From assembly GCA_017562135.1 (NCBI GenBank), contig QEYB01000448.1, forward strand, positions 1,612,001 to 1,676,000: DNA of 64,000 nt. The letters are read 5' to 3'. Under the pieces are notes generated by a model that did no database searches, was not told the origin of the DNA, and was given only the letters and a program-made list of their open reading frames with translations. This DNA is from Dipylidium caninum. Lineage: Eukaryota; Platyhelminthes; Cestoda; Cyclophyllidea; Dipylidiidae. Below, in pieces: positions 21,136-34,000 of this stretch (position 1 is the stretch's first letter; each line of letters starts with the position of its first letter). The position numbers and the translations under genes are program-made.

Positions 21136-24100
21136 GGGTCCAATTTTATTACCGTTTTATCGCCGCGACGTTCTGTTTTGCCTTCACTGCTCCCGAGCGG
21201 ATTGTGGCTTTTTCTTCATCGACCGTCTAAGCATTGCGACCTCCTCAATATTCACCACCTGCCTATTCCAAATTGTTGAGTTTAGAGGATCGGGGCGTGG
21301 TACCAGCAGCAGAGCAACCTTTTCTCTAGACGCACGTAGACCCAGACGTTGCTCTTAATTAATTGTCGGCTAATCGGAGAGTTTGCAGATTTTTTTTTAC
21401 TTGCGTTAAACAACGATCATCACCGAACTTGAAAACGGGTGTCTCTCGATTTTCGTGGAATCGGTACCCTCAGTTTTTTTGACCCAGGGGGGGGCCGTGT
21501 AAATAAAACGAAAGAGCGCCCAAACGCGAGTTTCGTAGACGAAATGGTCGTATGATTTACCTCTGACATGGCCTGCCCGTTCTGCAGTTGTGTTTATGCA
21601 ATCTCATTTGCAAGCGCGAGGCCCTTTTTTAAAAAAACCGCGAACTTGCTTATGTCGTGTAGAATTTCTCGGGACCTGCTCCGATGCTGGTGTTCGATTG
21701 ACGAGTTGGCGAATCCAACATACTTCAACGTCTTCTGAATATTTGGTCGCCTTACAACAAGAAGTCCTCGTAAGGGAACGAACCTTTCACAGTTTACAGC
21801 TCGCACTGCTTCCCTTAGAGCAACTATTCCACTTTATCTTAATCCCCTAGGCGCGGGATGTCCCTCCACATATAAATGCTGCCTTGGCCTTACAATTTTA
21901 AGGTGCTCTTTTTTATTCAACGCTAGTGGAATTGCCCACATTTTCGGCGAAGCAGGTTATAATTGCGGAGAAAAAAGGCTACTACATGAGGCGAACCCTT
22001 ACCAGAGCGACTTGGCACTCCGATTTTGTTCCCCTAGGCCGCGAAAATTTTTGTACACTCTGACATATTAATTAAGCTTCACCTCGGGGGAGCCACTTTT
22101 TTCGGCGATTCTACCAGTCGGAGATGACAATCTCGGTGCTATTAAACACAGCTAACAGGAATCTTGAGTACTTTTTTCTACTCTTGAGTGAACGCATACG
22201 CAGCCCCGGTGGCATTCCACAGCATAACCAATTAGGGGCACGCCTTCGTAAACTAATTAGACTTTTTCAGTCGTCCTTTCCCTTTCTCCTCCGCGTTGTT
22301 CTAGAAACTTTCAATTAATCAATTCTGACGCCGCTTCACGGAGACGCCAGACGATGCCTGCAGAGGCGGGTGGCAGCCTTCCCGCGCACACCCCGGGTTG
22401 ACAGGCGAGTCTGACATGAGTGACGAGGTGCCCAAGTGACACGTCAGCATTTACCGAGTGCTTCCCACTTTCTCCATTTCATCATCAGCATCGCCCTGAC
22501 GAAATGTTTCCAATTTTCATAGTGTGATTTGACTTTCAGCTAGATAGGCTGAATCGCCTGAATATGCAAGTTCCGAGGTTCACATTCTCCCCCAACGAAA
22601 TAGACTTTGCTCCTACCAGTTTTACCACTAAGCCGTCGTGATCAGACCTTTGTTCGGTAATGACAGGTCTTTCGAAATTTACACAATTAGTAGATTGTGG
22701 ACTTCTGCTTCCAATCGCCAAAAGTAACAACAGGGAAGACGATCCCAACTCCCGCAGCATGCTCGATTTGGTACGGGGGCGACGAAGAGATGGATTTGAG
22801 GAGGTCAGACGAGGGAGGGCGGGAGACAGGGAGAGGGAGAGAGCGAGGGGAAGGGGAAGGGAGGCCGACACCGCGGCGAGGCGGGGCAGGACGAGGCGAG
22901 GCCGGCCGGCTGGAGAACGACGGCGCCGTTCGGGCAGAGCCGTACATCATCTGGGCAAACGTTGTGTGGCCATGGCATCACGTGATGGCTGTCACATGCC
23001 ATCGCATTGTGCACGCATCTTATGGGCACACACATTTCCGGGTGCAGGCTGAGTCGACGATCACGGCGATTGGTGGCCGCGGGCATAGCGAAATTAATCG
23101 TCTCCTGCCATCCGGCCCCATCCATCAGCTCGGCCTTGTCACCTCGGGCTCGGCTCGCGAGTCGGCAGTCGGGAGACAGGCTCGAAGGCGGAAACAATCT
23201 TAATGCGATCTAAAGGGCGTGTGATTTAATGCAGACCACAAACTCGTGACTTGCGCGGAGTTTAACGTCTGTTTCTCTCCATCGACTACCTTCAAATTGT
23301 GAGTTTGGGGAGAAGTCGATTTTACGCCCAGGAAGAGTAATTTTTTCGCACTTAGAATAAAAATAAGATTACATTCATTTGTCTAGTAGAACGGAGAGTG
23401 AGGTGAAACGACGAGGTGGCCTTGGTGGGCGGAGGTCAGGTTTGGCCTATCGAAGAGAAGTACGGATTTGACTTATCCCCACGGCGGTGCAGATCCTCTC
23501 TGGGCGACGAACTCAGGAGATTGCCAAACCCGACTGTTTTTAATGTGTGGAGGTACTCAGTAAACTCCCGGGGGCAGGAGCTCTTAATGCAATGAAATCC
23601 AAAAAAAGACAGGTGGCACCATAAAAGCCTGTCAAATTTACGCAACGGTGGCGTTGGTGAATCCAATGGAATGGGTTGAGGGTGGAGGTTGGTTCGAGTT
23701 ACACGGAATTCCGTTCAAATGTGGTGCACCAAATGAGCATCAGGCAGGACGAATATGAGGAAATGTCAGAGGCTAAATGCCCCCTTCTAATTGGCGTCTA
23801 AATGACTACCTCGGAATAATTCTCGCTGCCACCGATGCCAAAGGTTCCCTCTACAGGGATAAACAAAGTGAGGAAAAGTTGAATGTTGTAAAAATAGCAT
23901 TCATGCCCGCTTGAGGTTGTCTTTCCGTTGACGCTGCGGTGATATGCTTGAATGGATGGAGGGAGAGAGAGAGAAAGAGGAAAAAAACAGGGCCTACCGA
24001 CCCCTTATCTCACAACGTGTTGTTCCATGGCGTGATTGGGGGTGAACAGGAGAGAGGGCTTCCCTCCTGCCTTATGATGGCCGCATCAAGAAAACCGTGC

Positions 24101-24233
24101 GAGTCACCGAGGTGGAACAAGACCCAGCGGGCTGATGCTGTCAGCGTTAGTCATGAGAAAGAGGAATGACAGGTGTGTGCAACACATTTTTGGATGGTGA
24201 AATGTGAGAGATTCAAAATGTCCTAGCAAGGCA

Positions 24234-24247
24234 TACACACACACACA
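24234..24247. repeat. (AC)n microsatellite
   Basis: About seven AC dinucleotides lie in gene-free sequence. Confidence 0.65.
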
Positions 24248-26395
24248 GATTTTTAAGAATCGGAACGGATCCTGTCGCCTCGTTCACTGAATCCACGGGG
24301 TAGTCAACGAACAAGAAGAGTCGCCGGTGTGGAAAAGACTTCATCCACCGAAGCGAACTTTCGTTGTTAACATTAACAACACGTACTCAGGTGTAATCAG
24401 TGAAAATCCAATTAAGCACAAATGTCCGTGTAATAAAAAATGACTTGCCTCGAGCCGACACACCGAGGACGTCGAGGCGGTAATAGCTCATTTTAACCGT
24501 AAATGGCTTTCGGACGAAAAAATATGTCACCGCTGACGCAAGAGCTAATGACGTCAATTAGTGAGCCAAGGGTAGTCTCGCCGCCTCGCCATCCAACCAG
24601 TTAAACGGAGGAGACAGACAGTCGACGCCGGCGGTCATCATCTCCCCCCAAATCGACCCTTCGTTAGATCAACCTTGCAGAATTTTAGCTGGCAATGGCG
24701 AATGCTACGGGGTTGTGTGCAATTTGGAGGCGAATGGCCCAGTTTGCCGTGTGTGCTTCATGCATGCATGGGTGCAGGCATCAAACGGTTTGTGTGTCGT
24801 CAATCGCGGAGCCATGGAAATGCAGTCGTGTGGGGGGTCTCGTCTCCTCGGCGAGTCGGTCATTCTCTCTCTTCAGCGATGCCCCTTTAATGGCCTGATC
24901 ATTAATGAGCCCCCGAAGGAAAATTACATAGATGCACTTCAAGGAAAACGCCGATGTTTGCCACTTCTGCACGCATTCCCCAGAAATCACCATATTCCGT
25001 AATGGTCTGTTGTGGTGCAATGAGACGAAGAGGGCCCTGCCTTGTGGGCTTGAAGTACTATAAAAGTGGGGGAAAAATGTGCAGATGCTTTAAAAACCGC
25101 CACGGTGGGCAGACGTTTCATTACCTGCCGGTCGCACACATGGGGCGGCACAGGCGTGGTCGTTCCCCAAGGCGTATCTCGCCCTCCCCCAAGCCGCCTT
25201 TTTCCCGACCCAACAACCGTTGCCCCCGTAAGTAGGGGGAGGTGAGCTTGAGACGCCCCACTTCCCCCCGGCGTCGGTGGAGCGAGACGCGGGCGGCCGC
25301 CCGCGCCGTCACCGCCGTCATATCGATCGGCACAAGGCACTCAAGGTGTCAGAACATCTCGTGAATAAATTAATGCTCGGGGCAGGTTACACAAAGCGGA
25401 TTGGCCTGTTCTTAAATTATGAAAATCAACCTTAGTTCACCTTAAGAAAGCGTCTTTGGTGCACTCATTCAGCGCTGACGATAACAACAGTGAAGGCTGA
25501 AATCACGCGACTCCATCAAAGGTCGCGCCCATGTAAATGATGGTGTTTACCGAAGATCACAAAGACTTTTTCTACCCCAATGTAGATATGACAGTGTGCG
25601 CAATGCTTCTAAGTAGAAGCCCAATTTGGTTGAATTACACTCTTTCCTTAATTAGATCGCCAGTTATTCCTCCGACTTGGGTGTTTTGGCGATCATCTTT
25701 AGGTAATATCGCCGCAGAAGGTGGGTCGGAGAGGATGGAAGTCAGGCTGAGCCCAGTTAAGTAAATACGAGATTGACATGTTCAGCCACGACGCATCATA
25801 CAATCATCGCGGAGTTGCTACAACCGCTGGTAAATTCCACCGAGTGCAGAAGTTTATTAACACTAGCGTTACAAAAGCCGGAGAGGATGCCTCCCTCAAT
25901 CGGTGCACACAACTTCATCCAAACGACGCAGAGGACTGACTTCCCTGCAGCTGCCTCGTTTAGTTTCGGGCTTTGGGGGTTCATAATTTTCCTGTCCACA
26001 AATCAAATTACCTCATGGCGCAATAAAAGCATGAATTTATGAGAAGTCGTAAAAGAGACTATCCTAGGTTGCGAGTTACGACAAAAAACTTGTGTACTTT
26101 AGAAAGAAAAAAACACTCCCCCCCTGCTTTGAGCAGCATCTGTGGTGTTTGCCTCGGACGCGCCTCCACAGGGCGAAAGAACCGCTTCGACGAGCTGTCC
26201 GCACAAGGTGGCACCGGGAGTGGCTCACGAGGGCCACTTCTCGCGATTCATTAACCTGTTCACCGTCTGGGGCGGGCGGTGGTGCGTCCCGGGCGAGCGT
26301 TTCGGCGACGAGGGCATTCGCTGAATCATAAGGCCTAAAATTAGTAACTCAGCTTCCAACGTGTTTCTAGGGTCCATAAAACGGACTTCCACTGC

Positions 26396-26412
26396 GACAC
26401 ACACACACACAC
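26396..26412. repeat. (AC)n microsatellite
   Basis: About eight AC dinucleotides lie in gene-free sequence. Confidence 0.65.
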
Positions 26413-27063
26413 TCCCTCTCTCACGCTTTGTCGGTCGTAGCTCACTGCTTTGATGCGTTCATTCATCGCATAAAACCGGGACCTGCTAAGTATAAATAAA
26501 GTTGACGGATAAGGAGACAACGGTGAAGGTGACTTTCCTCCCCAAATGAGATTTTGTCCCAGTGTGCAGTTGAGAGACCTTTCGGCAAATATATATGGTC
26601 CAATTGTACGACAATGTCGGAAGATGTCGTCTGTTGCCTTGAGGAGGCACCAAATCGACAAAAATGTCGAGTCTGAAGCCTTCAAGGTACAGGGAAAAGC
26701 ATGTCGAGCGTGGCCACATTGTCGACTAATTGAATTCTCAATCGTGGAGGCACAACGAAGAATCACGCACTTCGAGGCGTCGTCGCCGGTCTGGTCGCAT
26801 GAACAACAATAGGGAAATGCCATCGCCACGGTGAAGCGCCTTAGCCGCCAACGTCGCGGCCCAAGATCATACGAGGTAGGTGAAATAGCAATTAGTAAAC
26901 ACGATGATTGATGTTGACAGGATTTTAAAAACTGGGGCATGTGCTGATTGAGGCTATGCTGGTAACATGTGCGTGTCTATTTTATTTGCTTCACCACAGT
27001 CAAGCGGATTGCAAAACGGTCAGTTGTCGATCACAGACCGCTGGGGGCTCGTCATGCACCCGG

Positions 27064-27084
27064 CAGCAGCAGCAGCAGCAGCAG
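27064..27084. repeat. (CAG)7 microsatellite
   Basis: Seven perfect CAG triplets. The frames reading through it (poly-Gln or poly-Ala) are short and have no support as genes. Confidence 0.75.
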
Positions 27085-30000
27085 GCGTGTAAAACATCAT
27101 CCCTCGAAGCGCTGAAAGGCTGAAGCCCACTAAGAAATTGTAGCAAATTTGTAAAAGCACAGAAGGTCGGGAGATGTGAAGAGAATAAACTCCGCCAGTC
27201 GCCGTCTCTGGGTCAAGTGCGATTGTGCAACTGGGGAGGAAAGTGAAACGTTGGAGGTGCACCGCCAGGCACTGGAAGGTGATTGATAGACCCTGGCCCA
27301 TTCTGCCATAGACTCATTTATCTATTTATTGTACACAGGCCAGAATCCTGATTTTGGCGTATTTCAACTCAGTCAACTTATCTCGAGAAACAAAGGGGAC
27401 TGTATACACTACAGGGCATAAACATCAGTGTCAACTTGGAGGCAAAGGTATGGTTTAACAAACTTCGCAACCGACTTATATGGAAAAGAACAATAATTTT
27501 TAAGTCACTCGCATAGAATTGCCGTCATGCTGGGGGCGGTGGTGGTGGCCGAGGCTCTCATCAACCAGATGAGCCAACTTTGCCTCAATACTGATGAGGA
27601 GATTTTTCCCATCAAACAACTCGCATCTTATGGTGAAGGCGACCCGGTGACTGCCTATGCGCCTTCCTGAATGCCTGTGAGCCTGGCGAAGGCCTAACAC
27701 AATTACCATGCCGCCTGAGAGTGTTGCCATGCCTACCCCTTAATTAACTTCTAATTACACATTTTGGACGTCGGTAGATCCGCCTGGATAATGCCATTAA
27801 TATAATGAGTTAACAGCCGCCTGTTTTCCACTGATTAACCCGAGTGTCCACTTTATTCAAGTTAGTTTGAGGAGACCAGTCTCAACATCGCCATGTCAAG
27901 GGAGATCATAATTGTTAACTCACTTGGGTATGCGGGGTGTTTGTTTCGATTGGGTACTTCACACATTCGGAGTCGTCTTTGTCCCGTATCCCCTTCACCA
28001 TTCTGGTGACGGGACGGTCGGATGCACCAGACTTGGGCGCGAGGAGAGTGAGGCTGGTGAAGGAGGGCGAGGTGGCAGCTACGAGGGCCGATTTTCCTCA
28101 GAGATGGCGGCTGTGAACCTGTTCACGTGAGTGCAATACTCGGTGCAGGGGGAGTTGAACTGCTCGGCGAGCGTCTTGTCCACAGCTCTCAGTCAAAAGG
28201 CTGAAAAGACCAGACAATTTAAATTCCCAACTCGTTAATAGGCACAAAAAGGCAAAATCCCAACCCCGCCGTCTCCGTAGGCTAAAAGTTGAACATGAGT
28301 ATCTCAATGTCTGTTTAGAAATGCCTTTTCTGCTGTTGAAAATCTACCACAACATTTACCAAAATCAACACCACCATCAGCATTCGACGCATAGCATTTA
28401 TTTCCTTTCTTCGGCTAACTGGAGGAAGTGTCGAGTGAAGAGATGTGCTGCATAAATCAAATGCTTGCACCCATCTGGACAATTTCCACCTTTTTTTAAC
28501 AGCCTTAAGCGATGGCAAATGAGGGACGAGAAATTCGCATTTCCAGGAGGCGAATGTGATGTGAGAGTGGGTGAGACAGCGCACACAAGAGTTAGGACTT
28601 TTGACCTTGTTTAGTGGCGTGACTTTTCTGTCCTCACCACACAATTTAGTGCTGATGGCTCTCCCCTCGGAGCCGAAATTGTCAGCCTAGTTGGTGGGTG
28701 GGATCGTGCCTCGGTAGAAAAAAAAGAAACACTTAAGTATAATGGAGACAAGCAGTTGGTGAGATTTGCAAACTCCAAACAGGGAAACAAAGTGTCAAGG
28801 GAAGAAGGCAAGTTTGGAATCGGACACCACCACAAACACACAACTCGCATGACCGGTGATGGAGACTCTCTTGTGTCGCAAATTTTTTCATTATAATTTG
28901 ATGGTCTATTGGAAGACCCGACGGCAGGGCAGAAAGGGCACGTAGGGCGACTTTATGAGAACTGCGACACGACCAAACATATAAACAAGCAATTTAGTGC
29001 GCACTTGCCTGAACTCGTTTGAGACAGTCTGCTAAAATCGCTGGCAGCAAGACCTTCTGACGGTCTAAAGGGTGTTTCAGGTGTAGACCACCGCTTCAGG
29101 GGCATTGGCAGCTTCATGGAAGACCCCTTTACATCTGCAGTCCTCGGTTGAGTTGGTCATAACACATGCCTGGCTCTGAAACTCACCGTCTTTTTCGTCT
29201 GTATCCTTGTGGAAGATGTTCTTCACAGACTAACGTGCTCGTGCAAGTGGAATAGTTCTTGATGAATCAACGAATATGGACACCCCGACTATCACTCACC
29301 GACTTGCTGTTTTGAGGCTCCAGCAAGAGAGTGTGCAAGTTGACAGAAGAGTCGATCTGAGTGGAGACTCTTGTCCACAAAGTGGACGTCTCGAAGGCAA
29401 ATGCCACACCCACCAGGAGCGTAAGGAATGGTCTGAGCTTAATTCCACCAGAAGCTTCTACTTTCCTGACAATTTCACTTTTACTCGCCCTCCGCCAGTA
29501 TGCATAACCGCCTCCCCGTAACAGCAGCACCGCCACCACCACCGCCACCAGCAGCGGCAACTGAGGTCACAACGCATATTTCCGGGTTATTACATTTTTT
29601 TGCAGGAATATTTGTAAACAAAAAAGCAGCTCGACGGCATAAACAACTAAATAATTTTTGTTCCGGCTTTTCAGCCAATGGCAGCTCAGTCAAGTGCATT
29701 TAACCTGTCTCGGGACCACGGCTACTCCCGGCGACAACAAAACCTTCTCGTAGAGAAAAGTGCGAACCGCAAAGCGTTAGAATAACTTCCAGATCTCAAG
29801 GCGTCTCCTGCTGAAAGATTATGATTATGTTATCGTCTACCTCACATTCTTATTTGAATCAACTTGAATTTACTTAATGTTATTCTTACGAAAAAAAAAA
29901 TCATAAACGAATTTAATTTTCTAATAAAAAGGGGAAATCACTACTTTTTCATGCAAAATAACAATCGTGATTTCGTCTTTTTGCCACCCCAGCACATTGC

Positions 30001-31000
30001 CAAGACGAGTGGACAAACGGAGAAGTGATGGAATGGAAAAAAACTGGCGAATATTTGCACCTGCCAAGTGACGCGTCTTTGCCCGGCCTGTCAATATTTC
30101 AGACCAACGTAAACAGACAAGCAGACAGCCGTCGTTTGGCGAGGAGACTTGCTGATGTTCAAGTCGCCCCCGAGAATGCGCGTTTGCCACCAGGACAAGG
30201 CGAGGCACCACCGAATACCGTCCACCGGTGCTCAGGGGACCAATTCCTCGCAATTCGTCCACACTAACCCGCGCTGTGCATCGACGCGGCGAGGCGACTT
30301 TCTAGTCAGAAAGAAAGGCTGAACAGTGAGGTGGAAAAGTAGTAGAGCGTTTGAGTTAAGACATAAACTTCCTGCTGCAATCGGGCGTATAGCCGGCAGT
30401 TAGAGCCGAACCACCCCGTCCTCGACCAGACGTTTCGGGTCAGAAATAGCCTGACCCAAACGGGGCAAGTTCTTTTAAAATTTAATGACAATTGGACCTC
30501 GTAGTATTTCATCGCAGATGGCATTAAATAAGTGTGAAAAGATATGTCTCTCCGCCTCCTCCTCGCCGATTTTATGTGCAAGGATGAATTTGTTTCTGGT
30601 GAAGTTCCATACTTTTTGGTGGCTTGAAGCTAATTAAGCCAACCCTCTAGTTGGGAATGCAGAAATCTTCTACAACACTTTTTCTCAGAGTAGTAAAGAC
30701 ACTCTTGTAGTTAGGCTAAAACTGAGAGTATCTAGCACCCTTTTCAACACTAGGATAATCTGCTGAGATCTCTTTCATTTTAAATTATTTTTTTGTGTAC
30801 GGTGTGGGCTTGACGTATTTACCCACAACATTGTTTACCTAAACTTCTGTCCATCGCAGACGCTATCGAGGGCGTCCCGCCCAGCGTGGGATGACAGCGG
30901 GAATTGGTTAGCTTCATCCGCGTTGGCAGAATTGACATTTTACTTTATTTCGGCACTACCCTCCCTCCACCTTAGCAGCCGGGGGGCATTTTGAGCGGCC

Positions 31001-34000
31001 GAACTCGCACCAGAGAACACAAGTTGAGCAGTGATTGTCACAGTGCGGAATAAATACTCTTTCTCAGGTTGGAAGGGTTCAATGAACCGGGAAATGTTGG
31101 GACCAAATGGAGGGGGCGGACCCACAGTTGACAAGACGTGTTCATGGTTTTAGGCGTTATAGGCGTTACTCTCACAATGGGGCATTTCCTTTTGCGCAGG
31201 TTCGCTTAATCATCCATGGAGCTCTTCAGCTAATGCTGTTTGGGGCGATATGCGTCTGAATTCACAGAACGTTAGGTTTAAGAGCCTGTAATCCTCACTC
31301 CGGCGCCCTGATGTACAACTCCCATGGGAACAAGGACAAGAGTTCACTGACAGGTGTACGAAGGAATTTGATCGAGTGATTGACAGCCTATCGAGGGAAC
31401 GGGGATTTTGTGCGTTTAAACCTAGTTTATGGAGTCCATTCGTCCTAACCTTACAAATGATCCTATCTTGTGTAAACATGGGTTAAAATGCTGATTTTAA
31501 GATGGAAGACTGACGGAGTAACATTGCGTCGACAAGTTGACATGATGCGCTATCGAGGCAAAAAATGACCCATGAGTCGTCTCCTCCTTCACCTCCTACT
31601 CAACTTCAAATTTCAACGACAGTGGATGGGCCATCTAACAAAACGCCATGCCGAAGTGAGGTAAGAAAATCTGGTAGTTAAACAAGTGTGGCATTTTTGC
31701 GCACCACCAAATCCGTCGATGAGAAAGGCTAAAAATTACAATTCGCCTTTATTACGGAAATATTTGCAATGTAGCGAATAATCGAGTCAGGTGAGGAGGG
31801 ATAATCCGGGGTCTTGAAAGTGGATTAATAAAATTGATAAAGGGGATGAAAATATGCCTCAGTGCATGGGTGGAACAACCGGTCAACTAATTGGGTGTGG
31901 CAGGTGGGAGAGCTGGAGGAGTTTGGACGGGCAGTGCTTCACAACTGACGGAATACATTTTACTGGGCTTGGAAAGAGGGGTTGCACTAATTTAATATGA
32001 AGGCAAGTGATGGCAAGGTGAGGAGGAAGCGGTCACACGCCTGTCACTCAGCCATGGCTTGCCAACTGTTCACCGCCTCCCTGAGTGGGGATGGCGATCC
32101 GGTGAGGCTTTCAGGGGATTCGCGCAGCCCCACATGACACCACTGCACACTGTCGCGTGTTCGGCGGCGGCACGAGGGGAAACTCCGTGGCATGAATTAT
32201 GGATGGAGGCAAAGATTAATACTCGGCAGGATGTGATATTAAAACAGAGTCGTAAATGGGATGTTTTGAGACAGAAAAAAGGTGGCTTTCGAGAGCCATG
32301 GGTAATTCTTTTTATCTATGAAGAACTGAATAAACATGTATACGCATGTGGAAAATTTCCTTAATGGACAAGGGCCGAAAACTACGCCAGGCTTTGGTTC
32401 GGGAGAAAGTTGAGCACAAGAAAACTTCCATAGGATGGCAAAATGGCGGAACAAGGTTTGCCCAAAAAGTCATTAAATTATTCGCATAACCCAGAGGGGA
32501 TCTGGTGAGACCGTTCGACAGACCCCAATTACTGAAGGAGGAAAGTTAAAATTCAATCCAATGCACACATGTGGGAGAGCAAATAGACACCCTTACCCTG
32601 TGCACGCAACAATGCATCTCCCAAATCCAAAATATGAAGTGTTTACGAGAATTCGTCACACCAAGGAGACTCTGGTGCCACAGTCGTGGAGACGAAATAG
32701 CAAATTAAACCAGAGATATCATCTAAAAAATTTGCAGCTTATATTTTGGATCGTTATAATGCCTGCATATGACTTGCTCAGTCGAAAGACAAAGTTACTG
32801 TGAAACATTGCCGAGAATGGGAATTACTTAAAAGTTCACACAAAATGCGGATTTCGAGACTTTCCGAGGTCTAATTCGCGGAGAGAAGAAACTCAAGAGT
32901 AAATTTTCGAAGTGTCCCAGGCGCGTGTGCAGTACCACCTGGAAATATGATACCCCACCACAACTCGATGGTGAGACAGCGATGCGGAGTTTTCTTTCCA
33001 ACCGACCATGGGAACGTGGCGCTGCCACCTACTGCTGCAGAGTGCGCAAGGTGAAGTGTCACGGAAATTGCTCCAGTGCTTATCATATACACCAGTTAAT
33101 GAGCAGTCCCCCTCTCAATGCAATCCCCGACAAGCCCGTTTCCAGCCAATAAGACAACGTGGAGCTCAATTGACTAACAATTTCCCCGTCACGAGAGGAG
33201 GACGCAATTAGGTGATTGCAGAAATCACTCGAGAACATACTATGTGTTAAAAGAACCGCAAATGGAACCTCTCATCCTTTCCGGGCGAAGAGAACCTCGT
33301 CCTCGAAACGACTGACTTGTCAATGCACAGACTGTCACTTCTTTTGCGATGTGTCTTTGCTCCACCCACGTTATCGGTAGAGTAGGACGGGGGTGAGGCG
33401 GCATCTGGTAGAGGAGAGGCTCGCCTCCTCGCCCCAACGAATACGACGCCGCGGAGGAGACTCCACCTGCCCGGAAGGCAATTCTCCCTCCCTCGGAGAT
33501 CTCAACTCATGACGCTCAGTCTGTTGTGGGAGTTTATGACAAAACCGAGAGAGAAGTGAAGAAGGGCACAATGGCTCTAGGGCCTGTCCCCTTGCCGTGC
33601 CAGTGTGCAGTATCTAGTTGCTTAGCTTTCACTATTCTTCCCATTTGATATGCTCGCGCATTCACATCACACCACAGCGAAGGCTACTGACAAGTCAATC
33701 TCACCTCATTTACACTGGTTAAACGGTGAGTCTACATAAATGTGACCAACCTGAAAGCGATGAAATACGTGTAATTTATTAGACGTTTATAGGCGATGCC
33801 TACTGCCACCGCGGCCTTCCTAAGGACTCGAGCTGCGAAAGCCAATTTGCGTAGGTTCGGTGAGAATCGCGTGAGGTCTCGAAAGGTCAGATAAGCAGCG
33901 GAGGGGACAAGTAGACGACCGAGGGATGCGTACCCCCACGGAAGCACCTGTCAGCCACACTTAGTCTTTGCATCAAACAGTGCCCTAAATCGTGCAAAAG

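Larger units (their letters stand above)
21136..31000. other. No supported gene; microsatellites only
   Basis: I find no recognisable domain or exon chain. A 199-codon minus-strand frame at 26,341-26,940 shows no motif or bias. Its length is near what chance allows in 64 kb scanned in six frames. AC and CAG repeats are noted separately. A GC-rich patch at 22.8-23.2 kb also lacks coding character. Confidence 0.5.

Noticed and set aside
23680..23720. GGTTCGAGT resembling a tRNA T-loop
   Set aside because: No matching acceptor stem, anticodon arm or D-loop could be found around it.
26341..26940. 199-codon open frame on the minus strand
   Set aside because: No recognisable domain or codon bias. 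By a rough estimate about 0.4 frames of this length are expected by chance in 64 kb read six ways.
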